Below, in pieces: positions 37,545 through 49,801 of a stretch of DNA of 64,000 nucleotides. The stretch lies in assembly GCA_008638375.1 (NCBI GenBank), contig CM018051.1:26402344-26466343 (forward strand). Reading direction: 5' to 3'. Both the position numbers and the translations under genes were made by a program. Position 1 is the stretch's first letter; each line of letters begins with the position of its first letter. Below the pieces are notes generated by a model that searched no databases, was not told where the DNA came from, and saw nothing but the letters and a program-made list of their open reading frames with translations. This DNA is from Nyssa sinensis. Taxonomy: Eukaryota > Streptophyta > Magnoliopsida > Cornales > Nyssaceae.

Positions 37545-39400
37545 GTCAATGGGTTTCGAAGGATGCTAGGATGTCATGGCCTTCCAAGTAACAGATTAAA
37601 GGATGTTGGGATGTCAAGCATTTGAAAATAGGCGTTGTTTTCAACTGGACCGAGATTCATGGTGAGTGCCATAACCCCTACAACTTCCCTTCGAGTATTA
37701 GCATATGCCCTAACTACTTGGGCTGATGGAGTGAGATCGTCTACCTCTAAGCCAAGGCATTTTACAGTCCTAAGAGGTTAAACGTTGAGATCTGAGCCAT
37801 TGTCAATGAACACCATAGGTATCCTTTTCCTGAGGCCATTAATTGTGATATACAATGCCTTGGTGTGGTCAGCCCCTCTCTTTAATAAGTCATAATCTAT
37901 AAAAGTGATGATGTTGTTGAATTGGACCCCTCTAATGATTTGAGTGAGTTGTTTGAGGGCAGTAGTGGTAGAAACCTACACTTTATTGAGATGCTTCATG
38001 ATAACTTATCTATGTGGAACGAACGATATCAATAACCCCTATACTGAAATGTTGGCTTGTGTTTTCTTAAGTTGTTTAAGGAGCTCATCTTCGATAAGGA
38101 CTTGAGGTGGGACCCCTTTTGACTCTTTGGGCTTTAGGAATTCTATGACTTAGTCATATGTTATAGACGAGCAGGTTTGAATGGTCTTCCCCCTCGTGTG
38201 ACATATACAGCAATAATTGAGCTAGATTGACTATGTTTTCCCATGAGTTCGTCCCAAGTGATCATACCACACTTGGAGACATTTGTGGAATCATTAATGA
38301 GGGCACTTGGATTTGAATTTTTGAGGCTTAACATATTGATGTTAAGTCGTTCATTGTGGGCTGGCAATGGGTTCGTGGTTACAATGGGCTTTGTTTATGG
38401 GGCCCATATTTTTCCACTATCAATTAAATCTTGAATTGTGTGCCTTAGAGCTCGGCACTGATTTTTGTTGTGTCCATCGCCTTGATGATAGGCATAATGT
38501 TGGTTTAAATCAAACCCTTTATGTAAAAGGTTTGGGATTGGACTTGGTCCTAAGGGCTGAAGAAACCCATTTCTCTCGAAGGTTCTTGTATACCTCACCC
38601 ATTGGTGTTTCTAAATTTGAAAATTTTCTTTGAGGACGTTTCTATGGAATACCCTGTGAGGTCAGCCATGAAAATGACATTGATGTGTTAACGTTAGTGA
38701 TCATATGGGTTGGGCCACTTGGTTTTGAGGTTGGGAAGATTCTATGAGGCTTTGAGTCACTTGCTTTGAGGCTCCCATCAATGAATGCATCTTTTACTTG
38801 TGTTCCAGCCCCTACTAATGCTTTGAATGTCTCAAAGTAATGGGCGAAGAGAGCTTCATGGTAGACTAGAAGTAAATTCTTCTTGACCATCTAAACTTGT
38901 TCAACCTCATTCGGTCGATTGATCATTTGAGTGGCTTTAGACCGCCCATCTAGTGATGAATTTGGACAGGCTTTCTTTAGGTTCTTGCTTAGTGGTCTCC
39001 AAGTCTCAGAAAGTGATGTCAAGTTCATTGTTATACTTGTATTGATGAATGAAGGCATTGCATAGTTCCTCCCAATCTTTCGAAAGTGCATATTCCAAGT
39101 TTAGATGCCATCATAGAGCGGCTCCGATTAGGGTTTGATGAAACATCTAGACTCAAACATTAGTATTGGCCTCCCGCAGTTTCATGGCTCTCACAAATAG
39201 CTGAAGAAGAGTCCTTGAGCATGTAGTTCTGTCAAACTTGTCAAGGTTTGGAATTTTGAATTTCAGAGGGAGGTGAATCTCTAAATAAAAAGAGAATTTG
39301 TGAATATCGATCATGTCATCACCTCGGTGAGCTTTGTAGAAGAGGGTCTCCAACTTTTCCAACCTACGAGCAAGGGCCTCCTCTTGTTGCCTCAAATCTT
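37545..39400 (-). pseudogene. Gag-protease remnant of a Tat/Ogre-like Ty3/gypsy element
   Basis: Read from right to left on the minus strand with several frame changes. Gag region: HLPLKFKIPNLDKF (39153-39395), an 'AMPSFINTSI'-type core segment in shifted frame (about 38891-39091), a NLLLVYHEALFAHYFETF segment (38642-38890), and the NQHYAYHQGDGHNKNQC ... ALRHTIQDLIDSG linker (38395-38598). Protease: FIDNGSDLN near 37785-37815 (DNGS, the usual Tat-type active-site form) and SFNLLLGRP near 37590-37615, followed by a stop where Trp is expected. Gag forms the particle and protease matures it; both are broken. Pol downstream is absent. Confidence 0.82.
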
Positions 39401-40895
39401 CTAGAAGTCCATATTGTTCACCCCAATCATAAAGATCATAGGCGGGTGGATCTTGGAGTTGTTGATTTTGTTGTTGTTCGTCTTAAGGTGAGATCAGTGG
39501 AACTTGGTGAGCATTATCAATTCTTGTTAGGATGGGAGATATTGGTGGTAACCTTTGTTGTACCAAATCTAAAACTATGCGGTAAAGCCTCTGATTCTCC
39601 TCTCGATAGTCAGTCATAACTTTCTTGATGTCGACCAAAAGTTAGAGTATTTGTTAAAGGTCTATTACAACTGAAGCTATGCTTTTTTGATTTGTTGGAA
39701 AGTTAGAGGTTTTGGATTAATCGGCCTCAAATAGCCCGTTTCCAAGCTAGTTATGGGTACATATTTTTCAAAAACATAGGTGTTATTAACTTGTTTGGTG
39801 CCAAGGAAAATCCAAAAGGTTTTATTTGTAGTCCCGTTGCAGTTTGAAAATTTTGATTTTTCAGGAACAAAGTCAGAGTTTTTTGAACAAAAAAAAATTG
39901 GAAAATTTTGTAGAACTAGAAGAGGGCTCTCTATGTCCCGATCGACACTCACCTATGTGAAGATCGGCCAATAGAGAGGGGTGTTTTTTCTGACCTTCTT
40001 AGATTTTTTTAACTTTGTGAATTCGCGTGAAAAATTTCGTGTGTCTTACCAAAACTAGGTTTAAAGTCCTGAAGCATGAATCTAGGACAAATTATAAGCA
40101 TGACACTCGAATCATGTAAAGGTTTCAAGGCTCCCCTTCTGACATGATGTGCCATATACCTCCCACAGCCATTAGATTGTAATGACTATGGTCAAATGGT
40201 ACTCATCTTGCATACCATCCCAATGCCACTAGAATGTAATGTCCTCAGTCAAGTGGTATTTGAACAAGGAACGAAGGGTTTTCACCAGCAACACCCGTCA
40301 AGATGAGTGAGCATACGAGGCAAGGGCTACAAACTGTCCAAGGTTTAGAGGTTATGTAGTGCAAATGCAATGTATGAAGTGATGTGTGTGCAAGGCATTT
40401 AGATTTTAGTCCTTTTTTATTCATCCATCCATACATTCAAACATCCATTAAAAAGCATAAAACAATTGAATGAAAAAACAAGTTGTTAGCCTTAAAGGTT
40501 TTCAACCAAAGGTATCTCAATAATTTTTTATGGTCATAAAACATTATCCAATGGACTAATATTTTATCCAAGTGACAATGCAAATAAGTCATTTAGGCAA
40601 AAGAAGATTGTTGACCAACAAAATGAAAAAAGTCCATCAAGCTAAAAGACACCACTCAAGAGTATATTCCAAAGCAAAGATCAAAACAAGAAGAAAGCTC
40701 TCATAATGATTCAAGCAAGATGGACTCACTCAAGCCCAAGGATCAAAGTAAAGACTTTCATTTTTCCTTATTTTGGGTTTTTGAGTGATGTCAGGATTAG
40801 ATTGATCATTGGTCATAAGCTCTCACTATTTAAAATGATCATCTAAAGACTAACCTCAAATGATTTTTTAAAACAAAACATTTAACTTAAAGTTT
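39401..40895 (-). mobile_element. Gag N-terminus and leader of the Tat/Ogre-like element
   Basis: This non-coding or weakly coding stretch lies between gag and the copia insertion. Minus frame 39677-39952 may be an N-terminal remnant. Around 40160-40260 there are two imperfect ~60-bp repeats (CATTAGATTGTAATGACTAT / CACTAGAATGTAATGTCCTC, then GGTCAAATGGTA / AGTCAAGTGGTA). No further domain recognised. Confidence 0.55.
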
Positions 40896-41937
40896 TGAAA
40901 GATCAAAAGGTTTTGGAAAAAGTACACTTAGAATGAAATAAACTAGAAGACATTCACTATCTAAACTAGTCGACCAATACTTGAAACCAGTCGACTAATT
41001 TTTAAAGCTTGTTTGTCACATTGATTAAACTAGTCAACTGATCCTAAGAACCAGTCAATTGAGTAAGGTTTTATAAAATTACCTGAGCACACTGTCCAAA
41101 ATAGTCGACCTCCAAAAAGATTCAATTCATTGTTTTTAAAGACAAAATTAGTGTACAAACAAAACCAATCGACTAATTTATAAAATCAGTCGACTGAATG
41201 ACCAATTGATGAATTTCCTAAACACATTGTCCAAATCAGTCAACCTAAAAGCAATATCAGTTGACCACTTCTCAAAGGCAAAAACAAGGTACAAATAGAA
41301 CCAGTCGACTGATACTCAAAACCAGTCAAGTGATTGTTCTTAACTAAATGAACCTAAAATCCTCTAGACAAATCAGTTGACCTAATCAATCAACTTGTCC
41401 TTAATGTTATCGACTGGTTGAAGATTCAGTCGACTGATTTTGTCGATTGGGCAATCGCAAATTCAAATTTTGAACAAATAAAAAGAGAGGGGGAAATGGC
41501 TCTTTTTGAAAAACAACGGTCATGCACTTTAAATAGAGGTTCTCTAGGACTTTTTAAGACATCTCTTACAAGCTTACATTAGCACATCTTTGCTATTGAC
41601 TTTAGATCTATCATCTTCCAAATCTAGATCTCAATGTTCTACTTGGAGCTTACACCTTATCAATATATAAAGAGTAAGCATCTTATTGCACTAAAACAAC
41701 TCTAGATGAGAATGTTATTTGGTAAACATCTTTGTATTATCTCATTACGGTAAGAGTTATGGCAAAGTGCTACCTAGTGAGGCGAAATGGTATATTTTAC
41801 TGGGATAAGAGGGTTGCGATCTTCGCTTTGTAAAGGTTTGGTCTCCACTTGTAAGGAGGTCATTATAGTAGAAAAACTCAAATAGGGATACTTGAGTCGA
41901 AGACGTAAGTTTTCTAAACCTCATAACTGTTGTGTTT

Positions 41938-41988
<51 letters not shown>

Positions 41989-42106
41989 CTTTGCTCTTGT
42001 TTATTTACTATGCATTTACAACATTCATTTTTTAAAAATGAAAAGAAATTAATATTTGTGAAATACCCTATTCACCCCCCTCTCTAGGGTAAATATCAAG
42101 GCAACA
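40896..42106 (+). repeat. Left (5') LTR of the copia element
   Basis: It starts TGAAAGATCAAAAGG in the aligned repeat and ends AAATATCAAGGCAACA. It contains about a dozen GTCGAC-type palindromic motifs (CCAGTCGACTAAT, TCAGTCGACTGA and variants) and a (CT)n tract at 41942-41988. Confidence 0.85.
41942..41988. repeat. (CT)n microsatellite in copia LTR
   Basis: A run of CT dinucleotides of about 46 bp. The right LTR has the same site as a shorter interrupted tract (44696-44731). Confidence 0.95.
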
Positions 42107-42108
42107 AG

Positions 42109-42120
42109 TGGTATTAGAGC
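42109..42120 (+). promoter_or_regulatory. Primer-binding site (initiator tRNA-Met) of the copia element
   Basis: TGGTATTAGAGC, one mismatch from the canonical TGGTATCAGAGC, two bases after the left LTR end. Confidence 0.88.
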
Positions 42121-42163
42121 CTCGTCTCTTATAAAATAAAGTTAACACTCTAAAAGAAAATAT

Positions 42164-43490
42164 ATGACAAATATTGTAGGGACTGTATTTGCCGAAAAGT
42201 AATCGACAAACAAACCCCCTCGGTTTAATGGCCAAAACTATACCTATTGGAAGGCTAGAATGACAATTTATCTTCAAACCTTAGACATAAGATATGGAAA
42301 GTAATTATAAATGAATCTCATAATCCCATGAGTCTGAAAGTTTTACTAGCACCACCAAGGTTGCTAAGGAAGAACAAGAATGGGATAAAAAGGATCTCAA
42401 ACTCATTCAACTTAATGCTAAAGCAATGAGAAATCTATATTATGTTTTAAATGTAAATAAGTTCAATAGAATCTCCGGTTGTGAATCTGCAAAGGATATA
42501 TGGGATAAACTTGAAATTACGTATGAAGGTAAAAATCAAGTCAAATAGTCTAAAACTATTATACTATTTTACAAGTATGAACTGTTTAAAGTAAATAAAA
42601 ATGAGACTATACCCGAAATGTTCACTCGCTTTACTAACATTATCAACTCTTTGAAAGCTCTTGGCAAAAGCTATTCTAACATTGAAATGGTAACAAAAAT
42701 TCTTAGGTCTCTTCCACGAACATGGGAAGCCAAAGTGACATCCATTCAAGAAGCAAAGGATCTCAACTAACCAATCCTTGATGAGCTTCTTGGATCTCTC
42801 ATGACTCATGAGAATACCATAAGAAGTCATAAAGAGGAAGATAAACCAAAGAAGAACCTTGATATTAAATCCTCATCTTATGCTAGTAAAGATGAAGAAA
42901 ATGAAGAAGAGGATCAACGAAGTGATGAAGATGTTTCCTTTATCACAAGAAAACTCAAACACTACCTAAGAAGGAAGCAACAAAATTGAAAGTAACAAAA
43001 AGGGGAATCGAGCAAGAAATAACCCCTAACTTGCTATAAATGTCATAAATAGGGACATATAAAAACAGAGTGTCTTCAACTCAAAAAAGAAGGAAGAAGA
43101 TCCAAGAAGAAAGCAATGAAAGTTACTTAAGATGAATTAGATGAGGAATCAAGTGACCAAGAAGTAGGCAACTTTTGTCTCGTGGCTCATAAGGATGAGG
43201 TGTGCTTGAAGTCCTCCTCAAGTAAGGATAAATGGTTCCTTAATAGTGGATGCTCAAGGCACATGACCAGAGACAAAGACAATTCACATCCCTTACTTCA
43301 AAAGATGGTAGATATGTGAGCTTCGGCGATAACTCAAGAGGTAAAATCATTGGCATCAGAATCATAGGTAAAACTTCATCTTTATCTATTGATAATGTGC
43401 TTCTTGTTGATGGATTAAAACATAACTTGCTAAGTATTAGTCAACTATATGATAAAGGATATGTTGTAGTCTTTGAAGCAAATTAATGTA
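42164..43490 (+). pseudogene. Copia gag-protease pseudogene
   Basis: From the ATG at 42164: a gag start (NKPPRFNGQNYTYWKARM) typical of copia gag, then LNVNKFNRISGCESAKDIWD, and ALGKSYSNIEMV...ILRSLP near 42655-42715. An acidic stretch (42895-42940) precedes a CCHC knuckle (C-x2-C-x4-H-x4-C, 43032-43073) that contains an in-frame stop. The protease motif WFLNSGCSRHMT (43233 on) has Asn in place of the catalytic Asp (codon 43242-43244). The tail SIDNVLLVDGLKHNLLSISQLYDKGY ends near 43485 with a stop. Other stops lie after AEK, YGK and NQVK. Integrase, reverse transcriptase and RNase H are missing. Confidence 0.88.
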
Positions 43491-43626
43491 TAATTAAATA
43501 TATGTGCAATGATAAAAAATTTTATTTGTTGCACACAAGGATAATAATATCTATTGCATCAATTTTGATGACATTGCTTCACAAAATGGAGAATTCTTTG
43601 GGGCCATAAATGAAAATAGTTGGTTA

Positions 43627-44694
43627 TGAAAGATCAAAAGGTTTTGGCAAAAGTACACTAAGAAAGAAATAAGCTAGAAGACACCCATTATTTAAACCAC
43701 TCGACCAATTCTTGAAACTAGTCAACTGATTCTTAAAACTTATTTTTCATACTAATTAAACCAGTCGACTGATCCTAAGAAATAGCCGACTGATTAATGT
43801 TTTACAAAATATCCTGAGCACACTATCTAAAACAATCGACCTCCAAGGAGATTCAGTCGACTATTCTTAAAGGCGAAATTAGTGTACAAACAAAACCAAT
43901 CGACTGATTCATAGAACCAGTCAACTGAATGACCAATTGATGAATTGCCTAAAGACACTATCCAAATCAGTCGACCTAAAAGCAATATCAATCGACCACT
44001 TCTCAAAGGCAAAAATAATGTACAAATAGAACCAATCAAATAATACTCAAAACTAGTTAACTAATTGTTCTTAACTAAATGAACCTCGAACCTTCTAGAC
44101 AAATCAGTTGACCTAATCAGTCTACCAGTCCTTATTACAGTCAACTTGTTAATGATTCAATTGACTAATTCTATCGATCAGGTAATCGCAAATTCAAATT
44201 TTGAATCGACAAAAGGGGGGGGGGGGAACGACTCTTTTTGAAAGTAACAGCCATATATTTTAAAAGGCTAGAAATAGAGGTTCTTTAGGGTTTTCTAAGC
44301 CATCTCTTACAAGCTTAAATTATCACATCTTTACTATTGAATTTAGATCTATTATTTTCCAAATCTAGATCTAAAAGTTCTACTTTTCCTAAATACTCAT
44401 AGTTTACACGTGATCAATCTATAGAGAGTGAGCATCTTATTACACCAAAACTACTCTAGAAGAATGTGCTATTTAGTAAACACCTTTGTATTATCTCATT
44501 GCGATGTGAGTTACGGGTAGGTGCTACCCAGCGAGGAAAAATGGCACATTTTGCTTAGATAAGAGGGTTGCGGTCTTCGCTTTGTAAAGGTTTGGTCTCC
44601 GCTTACAAGGAGGTCACTATAATGAAAAACTCACATGGGGATACTTGAGTCGAGGATGTAGGAAGTTCTCAGAACCTCGTAACTATTGTGTTTG

Positions 44695-44730
<36 letters not shown>

Positions 44731-44851
44731 TTTTGCTCTTGTTTATATATTGTGCATTTACAATATTCATTTTTTAAAAATGAAAAGAAATCAATATTTG
44801 CAAAAAAACCCAATTCACCCATCCCCCTCTAGGCTAAATATCTGGGCAACA
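43627..44851 (+). repeat. Right (3') LTR of the copia element
   Basis: It aligns with 40896-42106 throughout, including the GTCGAC motifs, a GGGGGGGGGG run near 44215 and the CT tract, and ends ATCTGGGCAACA. The two LTRs differ at many positions, so the insertion is not recent. Confidence 0.85.
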
Positions 44852-44938
44852 CAAGTAAACAAAATTAGCCTTGAAGTGAATACTTCACTAAGTCTATCCC
44901 TCTTTACTCCATAGTGGAGTCGCCACTATAGGTGCCAA
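44852..44938 (-). mobile_element. Leader and primer-site region of the Tat/Ogre-like element
   Basis: Immediately inside the LTR, the minus strand reads TTGGCACCTATAGTGGCGAC then TCC. GTGGCGACTCC next to the LTR is a familiar arrangement in Tat/Ogre-type elements. The copia insertion ends at 44851. Confidence 0.6.
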
Positions 44939-45572
44939 TGCCGGAAAAAATATCCTTTTTGTGGATTAAAGGGATCCTGACTGCTTCCTCCCCTAAATGT
45001 GGGAAGGAACATCTCTTATGGGAAAGATGAAGGTGAGGAGTCGCCAGCTTGTTTTCGACGAGAAACAAGCAAACCAGTTACAACAGAATGTAAATAAAAG
45101 GAAACTGAAAAGAGATTGAAATTACATCGTCTTGTCTCCTAGTTACATTCTAAAGATCCCTTGACATAGATCAAATAAAGTAAAGCACTGAAATTATGAA
45201 ACCAAAGAAAATTTGGATCCGAGAGCTAAGGTATAGAGTAGGAAGGTGTTAGGTAACCACCCCATTCGATCCGAATGGATCTGCCTCAAATATTCACCTG
45301 CAAGGCTATTTTGTCATGAAAACTAGAAAAGATGGATGTGAATTTAGAAAAATAGATAACAAAGAATCTTTCATAAAGAAATAAAATAAGTGAAAAAGAT
45401 AAAAAGAAAATCTAATGGGAGTAAGAAAAGTCTTACTTGGACTGGGACTCTGGCAAGAGAGTCCTAATAGGAATAGGACCCTGTTAGGAAGAGTCCTAAT
45501 GGGAGTAGGTTTCTTGGCGTAATTACCAAATTGTACCAACTTAATCAAGGGTCACAAAATGAGGTGTCTACA
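44939..45572 (-). mobile_element. 5' LTR of the Tat/Ogre-like element, 634 bp
   Basis: On the minus strand it starts TGTAGACACCTCATTTTGTG at 45572 and ends TTTTTTCCGGCA at 44939, so it has TG..CA ends. TGTAGACACC is a start I associate with Tat/Ogre-type LTRs. Right flank is ACCAC. The opposite LTR is not in the window, because the element is cut near 37545. Confidence 0.75.
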
Positions 45573-45736
45573 ACCACTTTGAGGGGATCTATTACTCGCC
45601 TTGGTTGGGCTCTAACCCGAACCCGAACTGACCCGTTATTCAACGTCTTCCCTAGGATGATGAACAGTAGCCACAAAAACCCAAGATTTTCAATCATAAT
45701 TTCATAGGGTTTTTATAAGGCTTTTCATATGTTTTT
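45573..45736 (-). mobile_element. Fragment of a long gypsy LTR
   Basis: The ACCCGAACCCGAACTGACCC run is like the minus-strand LTRs elsewhere (near 24290). It is probably continuous with 49105-49801 across the solo LTR at 45737-49099. Confidence 0.5.
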
Positions 45737-48700
45737 TGTCACGACCCGAGACCCACCCTATGCGGATCTCATATCTCGAACACGATCCAACACTATTGCC
45801 GAACTGGGTGTCTCAACTTGCTACACAATCAGTGCTACTAACATGCAACAACTATCAAAGTATAAATAGCGAAAGACTTAAAGAAATAATAAAAGCTGCA
45901 TGTGATATATATAAGGTTCTCAAAATATAGACTATAAAATTCTTTAACAACTGTTCATCCCCAAGACGTGGATGACATGGGAGCTACAAGACTGTACTAA
46001 ATATTACACTTACAACTTCAAAAGTAATGTCCACCTCTAGCTATTAGGTTCTATCGTCTCCTCTGGATATCTGTGCCTAAAAATGAATGTAGTATCTGTA
46101 TGAGCCATGAAAACTCAATAAGTATTCCTTTGCTCTGCCATGTGTACAAGTGTATATAGAAGTTCTAGCCAATCAATGAATATAGAACTCAATATCAAAT
46201 GATAGAAGCTCAAATGATAAGGAAATGAATCTGCTCTGCTAACAATGTCATGAATTATCTCAAGTATGAATTTTAAGCACTCAAATGAAAGCTGTAAAGT
46301 CTCATGATCATTCATAATAATATAACATGATCAAGCCATGAAAATCAATAATAAAGGATAGTGATATCAACAAAAAGATATGCACTCGTGGAGCCCAAAA
46401 ATCCTCCTAAGCTCGTATTCAGTTCCATACAGGCTCTCTGAATAATACGGCTCTGTATACAATGTGACTCTACGTCCCATGCCTTATATAGCAACGTAGC
46501 AAATGTTCCACTCGGAACCTTGACCCGAGGGTCATAAATAGCATCAGATGGAGTTGTGACTGAGCACAAATCCAGCACTAATAATATATCAGGATCATGT
46601 TATCTTCCACAAAGAGTATAGTGGAATCATAACTGATTCCAGGCAATCTGACGTAACGATAGTTTTCAAGGCTATGGTTACTAGACTACTTCGAATATAA
46701 CTGTTTGGCCCTCACGGCCCTAGGTACAAGTGTACAAAAAGAACTTTATGCACAAGTGTACAATCATGATCGAGATATATATAGAAATTAATAAATGTTT
46801 CCCACATGATAGGGCAATATCAATGTGGCTCAATAAACACTGGTATGTATAAAATACAATAGGCAATGTACAAAAGAACTATTGACATGGCTTGAAAAGT
46901 AACACATGCAGAGATCGGATTTTACTTAACTCTTACTGTCTCTAACTAGAAGCTCTACACTGCCTTCTCCTTGCCTTTTGGTGTTCCTAAGATTCACAAA
47001 ATATATCTCAGTCTATAATTACATGAACTATGTTATTCATCAAATTTTATGTCTCTATACTATAAGTTTCTCTTTTACTAAAATAGACTCTACTATTGAA
47101 TCTAGAACGTCGAAGAAAGTTGGTTTAGGCTTTCGCGGAACTCAATTTGGACATCCGTACTAAAAAAGGCAAAACGATCATTTTGCACTTTTATGTGTCT
47201 TTATTTTTTGGGACCCTATCTCGCGAAATGGACCCCTTCATTGGGTTTAGAACATCCGATTCATAAAGAAAATACTATACGTTTACAATTTTTGGACTAC
47301 GTCTTAGTTTTCTTTAATTTCCCTAATTAAATTAATTTATTTAATAATTTTAATAAATTAACTAATTATAAATATATATATATATATATATATCATGGCA
47401 TCATATGGTCACATGGGCCTCAGTGGCTCAGTGGTCCATGTGCCCTTGGTTGGATCCTTCTTCTACTTGGTCTCATGTTCGAACCGTGGGGGTAGCAGCC
47501 CCCGCGTATTTTTTTTCTCTGATTCTTGAAACCAAACGGCAGTTACTATTAAATGAGGTTAGGATATCCCCATTCCCCCTTTATTTCCAATTTCAATTTA
47601 CTATATCTGTAGCCAAACAATCCTATTCCAACTTAATTTAAAACAGTATACATCACTTAAAATGATGCAGTATAGTTAAAACGCTACACTGGACGGTGCC
47701 ATTTTGAAAAACCCTATTCATCGTCTCCCTCGACAATCCGGTAGGGTTCCGATGAAATTTTGTTGTCTTCTCCGGCGACGGCCAACTGTTTCCGGTCATT
47801 TTCTCCCCCAATTTCAATGTGGTTCTCTTCCTTTTTCCATAAGGATTACAACCCTAAGCCCATTTTTTTGATTCAACCAACTCATCATCACGAGTATGAA
47901 GAAACAGTAGCTCCAGCCAGAAGTTGCAATTTTTCAGTGAGCTCTATTTCTCTATGATTTCCTTACTGTTTTGACTCTAATTTTGTTCTAATCTTTTTTT
48001 GCACCTTGTTGGATCAATTCTAGACCATTTAGACAAAGTTTAATGCATAAAATATCAAGAACCTGAATTATTTATAAGACCTGCAACTTCATTTTTCTCC
48101 TTTGTTTCTACACCAAATGACCCTCAGTTTCTTCCTATTTTCATCATATTTCATGCTTGTTTAGACCCTATATTTAGAACAAAACGAACATGCTTGGAAA
48201 AATTAAAAACAAAAGGGAAATTTCACTCACCCGTGTGAGCTTTTGGCTCGCGGTTTCCCCCTCCTTTTCTTTTGTTTTTTCTTCTTCTTCTTCACTTCTG
48301 AATCTCAGAATTGCTCCCTACTTCTTGGTTTCTTTCAATTGTTTCTGAATTTCTCTAAGTGAGCAACTCTATATATAGAGGATTTTTCTCCCACTTGCCC
48401 CTACTTGCAGCCACTTATTTTCTCTCACTTCCTCCCATTTCTATCACAATTCAGGACTACTTTATGCTCGATTATTCCCAGCTTGACACCAAATTTTCTT
48501 TAATTTCTTTATTCCAAGATATTTTCATATATATCATATTATATATAATTACACACATTATACACATTCTCTCTCACACACACAATTGCAATTGTGTGTG
48601 TGAGTCACTTTCAAAGCTTGCATGCAGCTGCTTCTTTGTATGTGTACTTGTTATGTATATGTATATATATATATATACTTGTACATTATACTATATACAA

Positions 48701-49099
48701 TACATATATATACATATGTACTACATATAATACGTATATATACATATTCTGTATATGTATATATATATATACACTCCTACATATATTTTTATATATGTAT
48801 TTATACACATATATACTAGATTTTAAGTACATATACATACACTAATATTTTGTGGCCTATACATATATGTATACGCACATGCACGCATCTGCGTACATGC
48901 ACCTATTACAATGCTCGGTTTTGGGTTGCTTGGCGTTGCCTGGCACTGAATGTAAAATTGAAACCATTCCATTCTAAAATTGTCCAGTCCATGTGATATC
49001 ATGATATAGAGCCTTAACAGTTCGGGTTATAACTGATATTACACTACTCGACCCGGTCTACCTCGATTTATGTGCCATATTCTCGGTCAAGGTATTACA
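45737..49099 (-). mobile_element. Solo LTR, 3363 bp
   Basis: Left terminus TGTCACGACCCGAGACCC, right terminus GGTCAAGGTATTACA. Flanks are TTTTT (45732-45736) and TTTTC (49100-49104), an imperfect duplication. Landmarks: CATGGGAGCTAC near 45977, GTTGTGACTGAGCACAAATC near 46553, a tRNA-like module 47419-47492, TCTTCTCCGGCGACGG near 47764, and TA/GT tracts 48655-48850. Confidence 0.85.
47419..47492 (+). other. tRNA-like module, antisense to the host LTR
   Basis: A-box-like TCAGTGGCTCAGTGGTCC (near 47420) and B-box-like GGTCTCATGTTCGAACCG (from 47469). GTTCGAACC matches the tRNA B-box core closely. It is related to 26570-26652. Confidence 0.6.
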
Positions 49100-49104
49100 T
49101 TTTC

Positions 49105-49801
49105 GCTCTAAATCGTTCAAGAGGGTTGAATGTAGGTTTTATCATTGATTTTATGGATCGAAATGACCTCGAGAGTTAGGCTTGGCTTTCATGGACAATC
49201 TAAGTAGTACCTTAGTACACGCTCACTTCTCCACCAAACTTGGTAGGGTTTGGCCTATCATGATTCACAAAGTTTGGGCTTTCAATCCCCGTTCCAAAAA
49301 TCAAGCTTGGTGCTTGATTCGCGAAGTTTGGTCTTGGGGCCGTGACCTACAACTCGTTCTACAAAGCTCATCCTTGAGCCTTTTGACTGTGGATCAGTGG
49401 TTTTATGACCCTTGTAACATCTAGATTAAGTCTCGACTAATAGAAACCAGTTTGGTCTCCTCGGATTCAAACCAATAATTCAAGGTTTATTAATGGCAGT
49501 GCGCAGTTGGATTTAGTTTTTTGGGGTCTTTCAAACCCGTTTTTCATTCCTATGCCATTGAATATCATCATAGAACTTAATATAGGTGATTTAAATTGAT
49601 TAAACCAAAGGTATTATAGAAATTTGTTAAAGAAGTTACCTTATTTTTCTCTTGGATTTTTTGTTTCTCTCTTAGCCATAAAACTATCTCTTTCTTCCTC
49701 TTTCACGCTTGCCTCTTGCGCAACCCTTCTCTCATTCTCTTTTCTCTCTCTTAACCCCTTCATCCGCCAATTAGGATCTCTCACTAGGTTGGCAGCCACA
49801 C
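49105..49801 (-). mobile_element. LTR-derived host segment, no gene
   Basis: It resembles the pyrimidine-rich, (TCTC)-containing 5' part of minus-strand LTRs. Phrases AAGTTTGG and CTTGGTGCTTG recur but no domain is found in any frame. It is cut by the plus LTR at 49802. Confidence 0.45.

Larger units (their letters stand above)
40896..44851 (+). mobile_element. Ty1/copia element with two LTRs, lacking integrase and reverse transcriptase
   Basis: Two direct repeats of 1211 bp (40896-42106) and 1225 bp (43627-44851) flank about 1.5 kb of internal sequence carrying a tRNA-Met primer site and a broken gag-protease. It is inserted in the leader of the Tat/Ogre-like element. Five-base flanks do not match (AGTTT versus CAAGT), and no polypurine tract precedes the right LTR. 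The right LTR is therefore probably truncated at its 5' side by the same deletion that removed pol, and the true left boundary may lie somewhat upstream of 40896. Confidence 0.82.

Noticed and set aside
43250..43486. 78-aa frame considered as an independent small gene
   Set aside because: It is the shifted-frame continuation of copia protease (SIDNVLLVDGLKHNLLSISQ) between the two copia LTRs.
40950..44190. Repeated GTCGAC motifs considered as a CRISPR-like array
   Set aside because: Spacing is irregular, motifs are short and palindromic, the sequence is eukaryotic, and the same set recurs in both copia LTRs.
47405..47641. 78-aa plus-strand frame
   Set aside because: It covers the tRNA-like module and LTR interior; no domain, and the related LTR at 26570 does not keep it open.
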